DNA of 64,000 bases from Geoalkalibacter sp. (GCF_030605225.1 NZ_JAUWAV010000011.1:1-64000), one strand, 5' to 3'. Shown: positions 8,451 through 18,600, numbered from the stretch's first letter. The notes: a model not told the origin generated them from the letters alone. Numbers and translations are program-made.

Positions 8451-9861
8451 CCATGTCCCCCTCATCATCGATCATGTCATCGGCATCGGCGGTGTCCTCT
8501 TCCAGCGCCAGCAGCTCTTCATCGGCAACCTCCGGCACCTCGATTCCGCGGACATCCACCTGCCCGGTGACCACATCGGAAATCAGCCGGGTGCGGTATT
8601 CGCGCATCAGCTCGATCTCACGCTCGGCCCTTGAAATCGCCTGGCTTATCTCGGCGCACTTCTCATTGATGTGAGCAATAATCGCCCGCTGTTCCTCCAA
8701 CGGCGGGAGCGGGAAGAACGCCCCCTTGATTGCACCTTGCGCCAAGCCAAAGCGGGTCACGCCGGTAGCGGCAATCCGGAACTGGTCAGCCACCGGGTCG
8801 GAAGAGAATGCCCTGAACAGAAACTCGCCTTCGATTTCACCTGAGAACGGTCTGATCAAGGCCAAGTGATAGGCACAAACGACGCCCGGAATTGTCTCGG
8901 GCACGAAAGTGGGAATGGCGATGTCGTCCCAACTTTCGGAATCCTTGGTGATGATCACGTCACCCGCTTTCAGCTCAAAAGCGCGAATCTCTTCCGGCGT
9001 GGCCGTGGCCTTCATGAAATCGATGGCGGCGGTGATGCGGTCGTTCTTGTAAACGTCCACGTAGTTGCAGAGCATGACCGGGACTTCGTCCTCGTTCGTG
9101 TTCTTGTCGACGCCACTGGCCCTGACCGCCGCCAGCGTGCGGAGCCGTCTGGCGTCCCAATGCTCCGGAATATCTCCGATCCATTCCACGCCGCTGGGCT
9201 TGAACTGGACCTTGGGATCAAGCCCCCGGGTCACGGCCTGGTTGATGACGTTCTGCTTCTGCTCCTTGAGAAGTTCAATGAATCGCCGCTTGTTGCGGAT
9301 AAATTTTCGGAACAAGCGGTCTTGCGCCTTCAGGAATCGTGCGATGGTTTGCTGCTCTTCCTGCGGAGGGCAGACCACCGGCATGCTCAGAAATTTATCG
9401 GGATAGAGCCTGAGCCGGGAAGAACGAATGCCCGTTGACCGGCAAATGTATTCCGACCGATATCCTTCAATCCGCAACAGGCTGTCGAGATAGTAGTAGT
9501 CGTAATCCTGGTTGCTTCTTGGCCGGTAAACGCCATAGGCGGGACTCACAATTCCAGCATGGTTCGAGACGCCCAATGCAGACATCCAGGCCCACATCGT
9601 ATTGATGATCAGATCGCCGGGTTGGCAACGTTTCTGACCGACATTCGACTCGGCCTTGAACATGGTCACGTTCTTCTGGCTGCGGGGAGTCACTCCGGTG
9701 ATGTGAGACACCGAGAGCATTTCCTCATCGCCTGTCTGGGAGCGATCATCAATCTCTTTGAAGTAATACTTTGCCCGCTTCTCAGGCCAATGTGCGGGAA
9801 TGCTCCCGACCCAGCTTACTCCCGCGTCCTTGTATTCTGGATAAGGAGCCAGCTTCATCAT
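8437..9861 (-). CDS. hsdS: Type I restriction-modification specificity subunit
   Basis: 474 aa with the two-half architecture of HsdS. Target recognition domain 1 (about 10-160) starts KDAGVSWVGSIPAHW; domain 2 (about 215-390) starts VQFKPSGVEWIGDIPEHW. Each is followed by a conserved coiled-coil spacer (PPQEEQQTIARFLKAQ and PPLEEQRAIIAHI). The acidic C-terminal tail is unusual but not disruptive. HsdS sets the bipartite DNA target; that target cannot be read from this sequence. It starts 4 bp inside the hsdM end. Confidence 0.95.
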   Translation of the reverse strand: MMKLAPYPEYKDAGVSWVGSIPAHWPEKRAKYYFKEIDDRSQTGDEEMLSVSHITGVTPRSQKNVTMFKAESNVGQKRCQPGDLIINTMWAWMSALGVSNHAGIVSPAYGVYRPRSNQDYDYYYLDSLLRIEGYRSEYICRSTGIRSSRLRLYPDKFLSMPVVCPPQEEQQTIARFLKAQDRLFRKFIRNKRRFIELLKEQKQNVINQAVTRGLDPKVQFKPSGVEWIGDIPEHWDARRLRTLAAVRASGVDKNTNEDEVPVMLCNYVDVYKNDRITAAIDFMKATATPEEIRAFELKAGDVIITKDSESWDDIAIPTFVPETIPGVVCAYHLALIRPFSGEIEGEFLFRAFSSDPVADQFRIAATGVTRFGLAQGAIKGAFFPLPPLEEQRAIIAHINEKCAEISQAISRAEREIELMREYRTRLISDVVTGQVDVRGIEVPEVADEELLALEEDTADADDMIDDEGDMDETD

Positions 9862-11990
9862 TCCGCCTCCCCAACAATCTGTTCCAGAAGGCCTTCCGTC
9901 TCCTGCTCCAGGGCGTAGATATCGGCCTTGATCTCATCGAGGGTGCGCATGGGCGCGGGCCGGTAGAAATGGCGGGTGAAGGAGATTTCGTAGCCCACCA
10001 GCGTCTTGCCCGGGTCGATCCAGGCATCCGAGGTGTAGGGCAGCACCTCGCGCCGGAAGAAGGCCTCGATGCCGCCGTCTTCCAGCAGCGGCACCTGTTC
10101 GCTGTCGCGCAGGGCGGTATCCGGCTCGTATTCGACCACGCAGGGCTTGCCGCCCAGTTCGGCCTCGAACAGGCCGTGGATGGGGTCGGGCGTGGCCTTA
10201 CCCGGCTTGTGGACCTTCTTCAGCACCGGCGCGGCGTCCTCGCGGGTGTCGCAAAGTTCGCCCTGCAGCAGCTTCTTGCGCTTGGCAGTGAGCTTGACAC
10301 CGTGCTTGTCGGCATCGGCATGGGCGACGTCCATGAAGGCGTTGAAATCGATGTGCGGCCCGGCTCCAAGAGCCTCGGCCACGCGGCGGGCCAGCTTGGC
10401 CAGCGGTTCTTCCTTGGCCTGGGCGCAGGCCCGATCGAACCGTTCCAGCCGGGCCGGGCTCAGGTCGACGGCAAGGCGCAGTGGCCGTTCCACAATCACC
10501 TTCCAGTAGCCGAAGGCCTCGTTGGGGAAGATCTTGGATTTTTCGGTCTCGCGGGGATTGACCACCAGATCGACAATGGTTTGAATCTGCTCTTCGGAGA
10601 GTTCGCAATTTTTCTTGCCGAGATTGCGGCGCAGCGGCACGTACCATTCGCTGGCGTCGATGAGCTGGACCTTGCCTTTCCGCGTATCAGACTTGCGGTT
10701 GGTCAGCACCCAGATGTAGGTGGCGATGCCGGTGTTGTAGAACATGTTCTCCGGCAGGGCGATGATGGCCTCCAGCCAGTCGTTCTCGATGATCCAGCGG
10801 CGGATGTTGCTCTCGCCCTGACCGGCGTCGCCGGTGAAGAGCGACGAGCCGTTGTGGACCTCGGCGATGCGGCTGCCGAGTTTGGTGCTGTGCTTCATCT
10901 TGGAGAGCTTGTTGACCAGGAACATGAGCTGCCCGTCCGAGGAGCGGGTGATCATCTTGTATTCCGAGTCGTTTGCGTGCTGAGTGACAAAGCGCGGGTC
11001 CTTGATGTCCCCCTTGCCGCCCAGGCGCTCCAGGTCGGTCTTCCAGCTCTTGCCGTAGGGCGGATTGGAGAGCATGAAGTCGAATTCCTGCGACGGGAAG
11101 GCATCGCTGGAGAGCGTGGAACCGTACTTCATGTTCTCCGCTTCGGCCCCTTCGCCTTTGAGCAGCAGGTCGGCCTTGGAGATGGCGTAGGTTTCCGGCT
11201 GCACCTCCTGGCCGAACAGGTGAATGGAGACGTCCTTGCCGTGGCTTTCGGCCAATTCGGCCAAGCGCTCTTCAGCAACTGTCAGCATTCCGCCGGTGCC
11301 GCAGGCTCCGTCATAGACAAGGTAGGTGCCCGACTCGATATCGTCGGCCACCGGCAGGAAGATCAGATCGGCCATGAGCTTGACCACGTCGCGGGGCGTG
11401 AAGTGCTCTCCGGCCTCTTCGTTGTTCTCCTCGTTGAAGCGGCGGATCAGCTCCTCGAAGATGGTGCCCATGGAGTGGTTGTCGAGCGCCGGGAGAAGTT
11501 CGTTTCCGTCCACGTCCTGCACCGGCTTGGGGCTGAGATTGACGCGGCCGTCGAGAAACTTCTCGATCAGGTGGCCGAGGATATCGGCCTCGATCAAGGT
11601 CGGGATCTGGTTGCGGAACTTGAACTTGTCGAGGATCTCCTGGACGTTGGGTGAAAAGCCGTCCAGATAAGCTTCGAAATCGGCCTTGAGCTGTTGTTGC
11701 TTGGCGCGGTTCTTCAGGTCGCGCAGGGTAAAGGGCGAGACGTTGTAAAAGGCCTCGCCTGCAGCCTGGCAGAGCGCGGCGTGCTGGTTGGCAATCCCGG
11801 CCCCGTCGAGCTGCTTTTTCATGCCGAGCACTTTTTCCTTGCTCGGCTCCAAAAGCGCATCGAGGCGGCGGATGACCGTCATGGGCAGGATCACATCACG
11901 GTACTTGCCGCGCACATAGACATCGCGCAACACATCGTCGGCGATACCCCAGATAAAATTCACGATGCTGTTGTGGATCACATGGTTCAT
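9858..11990 (-). CDS. hsdM: Type I DNA N6-adenine methyltransferase subunit
   Basis: 710 aa, longer than the EcoKI-type M subunit (about 530). There is an N-terminal HsdM_N helical domain (about 1-150), then the gamma-class MTase core with the AdoMet motif DGACGTGG at 227-234 and catalytic NPPYG at 309-313. FTPRDVVKLM at about 197-206 is the usual lead-in to the core. The extra C-terminal part (about 560-710) is coiled and probably mediates subunit contacts. It methylates adenine to protect host DNA and forms the core of the RM complex. Confidence 0.95.
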   Translation of the reverse strand: MNHVIHNSIVNFIWGIADDVLRDVYVRGKYRDVILPMTVIRRLDALLEPSKEKVLGMKKQLDGAGIANQHAALCQAAGEAFYNVSPFTLRDLKNRAKQQQLKADFEAYLDGFSPNVQEILDKFKFRNQIPTLIEADILGHLIEKFLDGRVNLSPKPVQDVDGNELLPALDNHSMGTIFEELIRRFNEENNEEAGEHFTPRDVVKLMADLIFLPVADDIESGTYLVYDGACGTGGMLTVAEERLAELAESHGKDVSIHLFGQEVQPETYAISKADLLLKGEGAEAENMKYGSTLSSDAFPSQEFDFMLSNPPYGKSWKTDLERLGGKGDIKDPRFVTQHANDSEYKMITRSSDGQLMFLVNKLSKMKHSTKLGSRIAEVHNGSSLFTGDAGQGESNIRRWIIENDWLEAIIALPENMFYNTGIATYIWVLTNRKSDTRKGKVQLIDASEWYVPLRRNLGKKNCELSEEQIQTIVDLVVNPRETEKSKIFPNEAFGYWKVIVERPLRLAVDLSPARLERFDRACAQAKEEPLAKLARRVAEALGAGPHIDFNAFMDVAHADADKHGVKLTAKRKKLLQGELCDTREDAAPVLKKVHKPGKATPDPIHGLFEAELGGKPCVVEYEPDTALRDSEQVPLLEDGGIEAFFRREVLPYTSDAWIDPGKTLVGYEISFTRHFYRPAPMRTLDEIKADIYALEQETEGLLEQIVGEAE

Positions 11991-11999
11991 AGCCCGTTA

Positions 12000-12215
12000 T
12001 TACTCCTTGCGCTTCTTGTCTGTTTCCGCAGGCTCGGCCGCGCCGCCAGCCTTGACCCACGCGTCCACTTCGTCCTTCTTGAACTTCCAAAGACGACCCA
12101 TGCGGTGGGCGGGCATACCATGCTTGTCGATCCACTTGTAAACGGTGTCATTGCTGACCCCGAGGTACTTGCAAATCTCGGTTATTGATAACCAGCGGTC
12201 TTCCATCTCGTTCAT
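12000..12215 (-). CDS. Excisionase-type helix-turn-helix protein, leader gene of the hsd operon
   Basis: 71 aa. It is a single winged-helix HTH_17/excisionase-like domain (WLSITEICKYLGVSNDTVYKWID, then the RLWKFKKDEVDAWVK wing), followed by a charged tail. It lies 9 bp upstream of hsdM and is the first gene after the promoter at 12311-12340, so it is probably an autoregulator or controller of the RM operon. A related HTH gene sits first in the dynamin cassette at 46002. Confidence 0.85.
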   Translation of the reverse strand: MNEMEDRWLSITEICKYLGVSNDTVYKWIDKHGMPAHRMGRLWKFKKDEVDAWVKAGGAAEPAETDKKRKE

Positions 12216-12310
12216 TCTCTTGCTCCACGGGCGCTTTAGTTGTTTGCCACGTCCGCCAGAGGCGAAACGGGAGAGACTGGACGCACCTCTCCCAGGTTAA
12301 AAACTTCATC

Positions 12311-12340
12311 AATATACAAAGGCACTATGTGCTATGTCAA
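12311..12340 (-). promoter_or_regulatory. sigma70-type promoter of the HTH-hsdMSR-mrr operon
   Basis: On the minus strand TTGACA (12335-12340) is followed after an 18-nt spacer by TATATT (12311-12316). The spacer contains the near-palindrome GCAC-ATA-GTGC (12322-12332), a plausible operator for the HTH protein. A dyad (GGGAGAG/CTCTCCC, 12269-12293) lies in the leader. The first start codon is about 95 bp downstream of the -10. Confidence 0.7.
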
Positions 12341-12374
12341 ACGATCTTTACCGATTTGAGCCGATTATTTTCTA

Positions 12375-12899
12375 TCACACTCGATGCCAGGCGCCGGTGT
12401 CAAGCCGGGTGCCGTTTTCAACACGGGGCATCCAGTAGGTCCAGGCTGAAACCGAAGTGCGCCCGCACAGCACCGCCACCATCCCCCGCTGATACATGCT
12501 GTGCCCGCCGGGCCGAAAGCCTTCCAGCCGGTCGATGGGCGGCAAGTCGCGCTGCGGGTCGGTGAAGGTCACCAGTTCCCCACTGATCAGATCCCAGTCG
12601 CCGGTCGGGCGGCCGAAGCGTGGTGTGCCGATCTCCTGTTGTCTGCGGGCGTCCGCCAGTGGATCAGCGGTGCCTCTGGCCAGGATCAGACCTTCGGGCA
12701 CCTCGAGGGCCGGGAACCCGGCATGAAGGTGATAGAGCCTGCCCCAGACCACGGCCGGTTCGATGCTGCGAGCCTGGGCGCAGAAGCGTTGATGGTTCCA
12801 GTAGCCCCGTTTCAGGGTGCCGTAGACGAAGAGCCGGAGGATGGTCTCGGGACTGTCTTCCGGGTTTGTGTTCAGCTTCGCGGTGTCTCCAATGTTCAT
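12375..12899 (-). CDS. Gamma-glutamylcyclotransferase-like (GGCT/AIG2) protein
   Basis: 174 aa. The family signature LFVYGTLKRGYWNH lies at about 24-37, the strand LYHLHAGFPALEVPEG follows, and LDRLEGF near residue 123 carries the acidic region typical of the fold. Members cleave gamma-glutamyl amide bonds with cyclisation to 5-oxoproline. It is the last gene of the amidoligase operon and overlaps the amidotransferase gene by 4 bp. In this setting it probably trims or releases a gamma-glutamyl product rather than acting in glutathione turnover; that is inference. Confidence 0.85.
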   Translation of the reverse strand: MNIGDTAKLNTNPEDSPETILRLFVYGTLKRGYWNHQRFCAQARSIEPAVVWGRLYHLHAGFPALEVPEGLILARGTADPLADARRQQEIGTPRFGRPTGDWDLISGELVTFTDPQRDLPPIDRLEGFRPGGHSMYQRGMVAVLCGRTSVSAWTYWMPRVENGTRLDTGAWHRV

Positions 12900-13693
12900 G
12901 CATTCACTCCTTCGGGCAGTGTCCCTTTGCGCTCCTGGGGGATGAAGCGGAATTCGCTGTTGTCGATGGCCCGCACATCCTCGTGGCGGATGGTGAGCAT
13001 GGTCATGGGCGGCACCTCCAGATCGCGCCAGCCCTTCTCGTTGTCCACGGCAAAGTCGATGAAGGCGGCCTCCGAGGCGTAGAGCACCACCCGGTGCTGG
13101 CGGTGGATTCGCAGGCAGAGCGGCTTGTTGCCCTTGAGCACGGTGATGGTGCCGGGGTCGAGACGCGAGGCCAGCACGGCGCTCATCTGGCCGCGACAGA
13201 GGGCGAGCGCCTTCTTCAGACCCTCCTGGTCAATGGGGCCTTCTGGCGCGAAGCGGTCGGCCAAGCGGAAGATCAGCTCGCTGTCCACCTCGGCGTAGCG
13301 CGGCAGCCCGAGGCGGCGGAACAGGTGGTCGGCGTTGTAGATGGTGCCGTTGTGGGTGCCGATGACGATACCGGCCCGGATGGGATGGTTGTTGCGGTTG
13401 TTAAACTCGTTACCCCGGGTGCGCCAGCGGGTGTGACCCATGAGAATGGTGGTCTCGTTGTCGACCTGCCCGAGCAGCTCCTGGAACGGCTTCTCGTAGA
13501 CCAGCTCGTGCGCCCGCATCGGCCGCTTGAAGATCCGGTGGCTGCCGTCGGTCTTGAGCCAGGCCAGACCGGAGGCGTGCGGACCGCGCTCCTCGCTGTG
13601 CAGCAGCATCCGGATGAAGACCTCGCGCAGGTAATCCCGCTCGTCGGGCCGTCTGCGCTTGCGGCCGAAGATGATGCCTACTTGTCCGCACAT
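12896..13693 (-). CDS. Class II glutamine amidotransferase
   Basis: 265 aa. It starts MCGQVGIIFG, so Cys2 is exposed as the Ntn-hydrolase nucleophile after Met removal. MGHTRWRTRG (about 85-94) and the GTHNGTIYN segment (about 110-118) are the glutamine-binding and oxyanion motifs of GATase_6/7-type domains. There is no attached synthetase domain, so the ammonia must be handed to a partner; the neighbouring amidoligase is the obvious one. It overlaps the upstream hypothetical gene by 16 bp and the GGCT gene by 4 bp. Confidence 0.9.
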   Translation of the reverse strand: MCGQVGIIFGRKRRRPDERDYLREVFIRMLLHSEERGPHASGLAWLKTDGSHRIFKRPMRAHELVYEKPFQELLGQVDNETTILMGHTRWRTRGNEFNNRNNHPIRAGIVIGTHNGTIYNADHLFRRLGLPRYAEVDSELIFRLADRFAPEGPIDQEGLKKALALCRGQMSAVLASRLDPGTITVLKGNKPLCLRIHRQHRVVLYASEAAFIDFAVDNEKGWRDLEVPPMTMLTIRHEDVRAIDNSEFRFIPQERKGTLPEGVNA

Positions 13694-14199
13694 GGAGCAG
13701 GGTCCTCCTTGTCGCCGAAGTTCTTACCGAGCGGTCTCGTCCCTTCGAGGACGAAGGCCGCGTATTCGCGCCGGTGGTCCGTCAGCCACTCGGCCACCTC
13801 CGGGTAACCCATCTCGGCGGTCAGGCGGGTCACCTCCGGGTGGTCGAGCATGTTGGTGCGCCCGGAGAGCCGCACCGTCTCCAGGGCTTCGAGGAAGCAC
13901 TCCGGCCAGGGATCGCTGGCCTTGTCGTCGGGCAGGAACTCGATCAGGCCATGCCGGGCCAGGCGGGTGAGAAACTCGGCGGCCGCAGCTGCGGCGTCTT
14001 CCGGCAGAGGCTGGGTCGGCCCGCCTTCGATCCCCGAGAGCACCTCGGTCATGTAGTCCCGGGGCGCTCGGCTGGCGGTGAACGGTGTCTGGCCGCGCAT
14101 CAGCTCGACAACTTCGAGGCAGTCGGCGGCTTGCAGAGTGTCCCCGCTGCCGGGGATCGGTTCGCCGTCCAGCGTGGTGGAGCGGATCAGAATCTTCAT
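13678..14199 (-). CDS. Hypothetical protein of the amidoligase operon
   Basis: 173 aa, not recognised. It starts MKILIRSTTLDGEPIPGS. A central segment (VVELMRGQTPFTASRAPRDY) is followed by an acidic, alanine-rich helix region (about 65-85), and the C-terminus is rich in charged helices. No signal peptide, membrane span or clear catalytic motif. It lies between the amidoligase (12-bp gap) and the amidotransferase (16-bp overlap), so it is translationally tied to them and may be a substrate-binding or accessory subunit. Confidence 0.75.
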   Translation of the reverse strand: MKILIRSTTLDGEPIPGSGDTLQAADCLEVVELMRGQTPFTASRAPRDYMTEVLSGIEGGPTQPLPEDAAAAAAEFLTRLARHGLIEFLPDDKASDPWPECFLEALETVRLSGRTNMLDHPEVTRLTAEMGYPEVAEWLTDHRREYAAFVLEGTRPLGKNFGDKEDPAPCADK

Positions 14200-14210
14200 G
14201 GGGCACCTCC

Positions 14211-15173
14211 TTAAACAGTGAGGCCGGGAACTTGCCCGGCCTCGTTGGTGAGAGTGGTGGTTTCGGTTTCATCCGGAAGGACGTCCTCCGGTTTGGGCCG
14301 TCCGTTCTTGAAGGCGGCGTCGCCGGGCATGTTGGCCATCAGATGCTTGCGGGCGGTCTTGAACTCATCACCGATCAGGCCGAGGTGAAGCAGGAAGACC
14401 CTGAAGTCGTACTTGGCGCTCTGGGGATCGAAATCCCGCTTGCGGCTGGAGGCTGCCCGGCCATTGAGCGCCTTGGCGGCGACGGCGAGGCAGAACTGCA
14501 GGTACGCCTTGATCCGTCCCGCGTGGAGGGTCGCCTCGAACCAGCGGAACTCCACCGTGCCCCGGTACCAGACGTTGTGCAGGTTGACCCCGTGGTAGCG
14601 GCTGTTGTCGTAGTGCTGGGGCTGGCGGTTGTGGTAGCCGTACCAGATGCGGTTGAGCTGGTCCTTGGTGCGGGGGCGATGCTGTTCGATGCGCTGGATC
14701 AGCTCGTCGCTGACCGGCCGGGTGTAGCGGTTGAGCCGGTCGCGGCTGATGCCGAGGGCGAGGAGGATCAGCGGCTCCTGCTTGTAGATGATCTTGGCCA
14801 GGTTGCCCAGGTGCCTGCCGTCGAAGGGAGCGGCGTCGATATGGATGTGGATGCCGCACTGGCTGTTGATCTTGCCACCGGCACGGCGGATGGCCCGGAC
14901 CACCTCCTGCAGTTGCGGGATGTCGTCGTAGCCGAGCACCGGGCTGACCACCTCGGCCCGCAGATGGGCCGGGACGCTGGTCAAGGAGGCGTCCCCCACC
15001 ACCTTCCAGACGCGGCCGCGCAGATCCTCGATCTCCCAGGGGTCATAGCTGCTGGGAATACCGACATGGCGGACCGTGCCGCCCACTACCGAGTGGATGG
15101 CCCAGGCGATCTGCTCCCGGGTGCGCTTTACGGTCTCGATCTCGATCCCGTAGTGGATCTCTTTCAAGTTCAT
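14211..15173 (-). CDS. Amidoligase (COOH-NH2 ligase), Amidoligase_2 family
   Basis: 320 aa, glutamine-synthetase-like ATP-dependent ligase fold. Visible motifs are GIEIE (9-13), WKVVGDASL (56-64), AEVVSP (73-78), CGIHIHID (106-113), RYHGVNLHN (192-200) and TVEFRWFEA (206-214); these cover the metal- and ATP-binding acidic and histidine positions of the family. Such enzymes are predicted to form peptide or isopeptide bonds on peptides, cell-wall components or proteins. It is the first gene of a four-gene operon, with GGAGG 6 nt before the ATG. The substrate is unknown. Confidence 0.9.
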   Translation of the reverse strand: MNLKEIHYGIEIETVKRTREQIAWAIHSVVGGTVRHVGIPSSYDPWEIEDLRGRVWKVVGDASLTSVPAHLRAEVVSPVLGYDDIPQLQEVVRAIRRAGGKINSQCGIHIHIDAAPFDGRHLGNLAKIIYKQEPLILLALGISRDRLNRYTRPVSDELIQRIEQHRPRTKDQLNRIWYGYHNRQPQHYDNSRYHGVNLHNVWYRGTVEFRWFEATLHAGRIKAYLQFCLAVAAKALNGRAASSRKRDFDPQSAKYDFRVFLLHLGLIGDEFKTARKHLMANMPGDAAFKNGRPKPEDVLPDETETTTLTNEAGQVPGLTV

Positions 15174-15422
15174 GCGTGCCTCCGTCGTTCATGGCGCTTC
15201 TAAGTCGTTGTCAGGCAAGGCTTTTCAGTCTCCGCTCACACCATGAATGAATGCTTCTTTCCGGACACAAATCAAGTAGAAGAACAGCCGAAGCCGACAT
15301 TTAACACGTTTATTTTCAATGACTTGCGAACGTGGCCGGATTGGGCGGCGCACGGGCGGCAGAAACCCCGGAACGGACTGGCCGTATCCGGGGTTTCTGG
15401 GTTGGGGGTGGCAGTGAGCCGG
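15174..15422. other. Intergenic region between the phage late operon and the amidoligase operon
   Basis: No gene with a convincing ribosome site was found. It contains the terminator-like stem at 15360-15399. An A+T-richer stretch (about 15295-15330) could hold the amidoligase promoter, though no good -35/-10 pair with 16-18 nt spacing was found. This is a plausible left border of the phage late region. Confidence 0.5.
15360..15399 (-). terminator. Stem-loop terminating the phage late (tail-fibre) transcript
   Basis: A perfect 13-bp inverted repeat, CAGAAACCCCGGA (15360-15372) and TCCGGGGTTTCTG (15387-15399), with a 14-nt loop, 24 bp after the stop of the last phage gene. There is no long T run, so it may be bidirectional or Rho-assisted. 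Confidence 0.65.
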
Positions 15423-15680
15423 TCAGCCGGAGGCGGTATCTGAGGTGATCAGGCTGGCGTGCAGCTCGAGGTTGCGCGACTCGTCGGCCCGCATCCGCGC
15501 CAGCAGCGCCGTGAAGGCCTCCGCTTCGTCGGTCGGGAGCTTTGACGCCCGTTCCAGCCGCGCCAGGCGCTGGTGCAGATTCTCCAGCAGGCCCAGGGCG
15601 TGGTCACGGATCAGGCCGTCGCGCTTCTCCTGCGGCGTGGGGATGAACTCGGTCAGTCCGCCTTTGCGTCGAACGATCAT
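15423..15680 (-). CDS. Small phage protein downstream of the tail fibre
   Basis: 85 aa, start supported by GGAGGC 6-7 nt upstream. It has a basic N-terminus (MIVRRKGGLTEFIPTPQEKR) and is then predicted all-helical, with a heptad-like Leu/Ala pattern (ENLHQRLARLERASKL), so probably a short coiled coil. It is the last gene of the late operon, 12 bp after the 1182-aa fibre gene, which suggests a fibre chaperone or accessory. Function not established. Confidence 0.6.
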   Translation of the reverse strand: MIVRRKGGLTEFIPTPQEKRDGLIRDHALGLLENLHQRLARLERASKLPTDEAEAFTALLARMRADESRNLELHASLITSDTASG

Positions 15681-15692
15681 GGCCGTGCCTCC

Positions 15693-18600
15693 TTAGCTCA
15701 GGGTCGCGCCCAGCGAATGGATGCGCGGGTAGATCAGCGGCGTGCCGGTCATCTCGGCCTTGTAACGGACCTTGTTGCCTGTGTTGTCGGTGAAGGTGCG
15801 CACCAGGGTGTACTCGGTCCAGTTCTCGTCGATGGGCCGGGTATCCTGGATGGTCATCGCCTCCCAGGTCAGGCCGCCGTCGTTGCTGGCGAACCATTGC
15901 AGGGTAGTGCCACTGGGGATTTGCATCTGCACATAGGCCTTGGTCGATTCCACTCCCTGGGTCAGCTCGTTCTCGCGGGTCAGGTACGCCCCGGTGGTCT
16001 TGTTGAGGTAGCCCACCAGGTTGACGTCGCGGAAGTTGATGGCCGGTGTGTCGTTGGCAAGCGAGCTGCTCAGACGCACGCGGATCTGAACCCGGGTGGC
16101 AAGGTTGGGCAGCCGTTCCTCCTCGGCGGGAACCATGGCGTCCCAGGTCACACCGCCGTCGGTGGAGTATTCCCAGTCGAGGCCGGTGCCCTGGGGGATG
16201 GCCGAGTATTCGTCGAGGTTGATGTCGGAGAACTGCACACCGGTGATCGGCTGGAAGCGGATCATCCCCTCGGACTGGAAGTTGTAGCCGTAGATCTTCA
16301 TCGCCAGGTCGGAGCCGTTGAGCGGCGTCCAGGTCTCGGCGTTGGAGCTCTCCAGCAGCACGCCCTCCATGTAGGTCTGCCGGGTGATGATGCCCCAGCG
16401 GCCCATCTTGCCGAGGGTGGCGGTGCGGACCTTGTAATTGGTGCTGTTGGTCAGCAGCACCACGGAATAGCTGGTGTTGGCCTCGGCGTAGAACGGGTCG
16501 TCGAAGCGAATGCGGGTCTCGCCGCTCAGGCTGATCTCGTTCGGGGCCAGCACCTTCTCGGCAAACACCACGCCGTTGGGCAGACCGGTGGTGACGCCGC
16601 GAATCTGCACCGTGACCGGAATACTCGGGTCCCTGGCGGTGAACTGCAGGCCGATGCTGGAGATCACCTGGTTTTGGGTGAAGCTGAAGGTCTGGGCCAG
16701 CGGATCGCGGGGCACGAAGATGGTTTGGGTGCGCCAGACCACCTGCACCACGGGCACGCGGATGATGCGGTTCTCGATGATGCGCTCGATGCGGGTGATG
16801 ACCAACGGATCGTTGATCTGCAGGCTGGCCCGCGCCGAGTAGACGCCGTCGGCCATCTCCACGATGCGGTTGCCGTTGCGGGCGTTGGTCGGAATGGTGA
16901 AGGAGGCGTTGACCCGACCGGCCTCGTCGCTGATCAGGTTGTTGGCCATCACCTGGCCGTCGCAGCGCAGCACGATGCCGGACTTGCTCGGGGTGAAGTT
17001 GATGCCGGTGACGGCGATGCCGGTCTGGCCGCGCCGCCCGAGGTTGGGCGTGATCTGCAGCATGGCCGGAGGCTTGTCGAACACGGCGTAGGGGTTGATG
17101 TTGCGCTCCTCGGACCAGTCGTTCTGTTCCACGAGCACGGTCTCGTTGCCCGGCAGCAGCGCCAGGCTGCCGAAGAAGCTCGCGTTGCTGCCCGCCTGAT
17201 CGACCGAGAGCACGGTGGAGTGCGGAATACGGTCCGGCGCGACGAAACGGGCGATCTCGTTGACCCGGGCGTCCCATTCGGCGTGGTAGATGTCCGACTG
17301 GGCGGTGTTCGAGAAGTCGTCCGAGTAGATGCCTTTCTTGGTCTGGGCGTCCCGGTTCTGCAGCTCGTTGTTCATCTGGTACTGGGCGTCGTTGTACTTC
17401 AGATCCTCGACGTCCTGAATGATGTCGTGGATCTGGTCCATGGTGATGCGGGTCAGGCCGAAGTTGTGGATCTCCATGTCGGTGGAGTTGGGCGGGCAGT
17501 CGATGCTGCACAGCCCCAGGGCGTTTTCCGGCACGATGGGCAGCTTCGGAAAATCCGCCGGAGCCCCTTCGAGGCGTTTGATCTCGGTGGTGGTGGCGTA
17601 AACGATGTCGCGGCGGCCGAGGTAATAGTCGTAATCCAGGCTGCAGTTGGAGCCGTTCACCGGCTGGTCGCCGAGACTGCCGCGCCCGAAGTTGATCACG
17701 TTGAGGTTGCCCAGCTCGAGCTGCACCGGCGACATGGTGAGCCCGGCGGTGTTGGTGGCCGGAGGCGAAGCGGTGCCGATCTCCTCGACACCGTCGTCGA
17801 CGTAGGAGAGCGCCTCGCTGCCCAGTTCCATCAGGCGTTTGTAGTCGGTGCGTGCGCCGTTGGTGGCGGCCCGGTAGACGCGATAGCCGGTCGCGCCGCT
17901 GACCGGCAGCCAGGAGAGCTTGTTCATCTGCCCGGCGGCGGTGGCCCGGGCAATGACCGCAGCGGCGTTGAAGGCCGTCTCGCCGGTGGCGTTGTAGGCG
18001 GTCACCAGATAGAAGTAGTTTCCGGCCGCCGGATGGTTGGCCTGTCCGAACCAGCCGCTGTCCACGTAGTCGGTGCCCTTGACCATCTGCTTGGTGTAGG
18101 TCCAGCGCACCGTGTAGGTGGTGCCGATGGCCGGTTCGTTGCCGGAGCCGAGCCAGTCGACATGGTTGCCCGACTGCTGCCAGTCCACGCCCTCCTGGAA
18201 GATGGTCGCCCCCTGGCTGACCTCGAGGATGTCCACCACGGGATTGGGATCGAGCAGGTCTTCGCCGCCGCCCACCGAGCCGCGAGTGACGTTGCGGGTG
18301 ATCTCGACGATGGCCTCCACCTGGGTCGTCTCCTTGAGCGGGGTGGAGTTGACCGGATAGCGGCGCTTGTTGATGTCGAAGGTCTTCTGCTCGCCGCGCA
18401 CCGACTTGGTAGCGATGGATTTGGGCACCAGGGTCGAGGTGGGGAGATCGCGCTGATGCCGGAAGCCTTGGATGTAGGCGCGTCCGGCGTTGGTGATCGC
18501 CTCCACGCTGTCGTCGTCGACGCCGCCGATAAAGGTGTCGAAGCCCCGCACCAGGTAGCTTCCGGCCTGGTCGAAGGTGCGCTCGGCGAGATTCTGAATC

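Noticed and set aside
15243-15443. Plus-strand short open frame in the gap at 15 kb
   Set aside because: No ribosome site; overlaps the terminator stem and the end of a phage gene.
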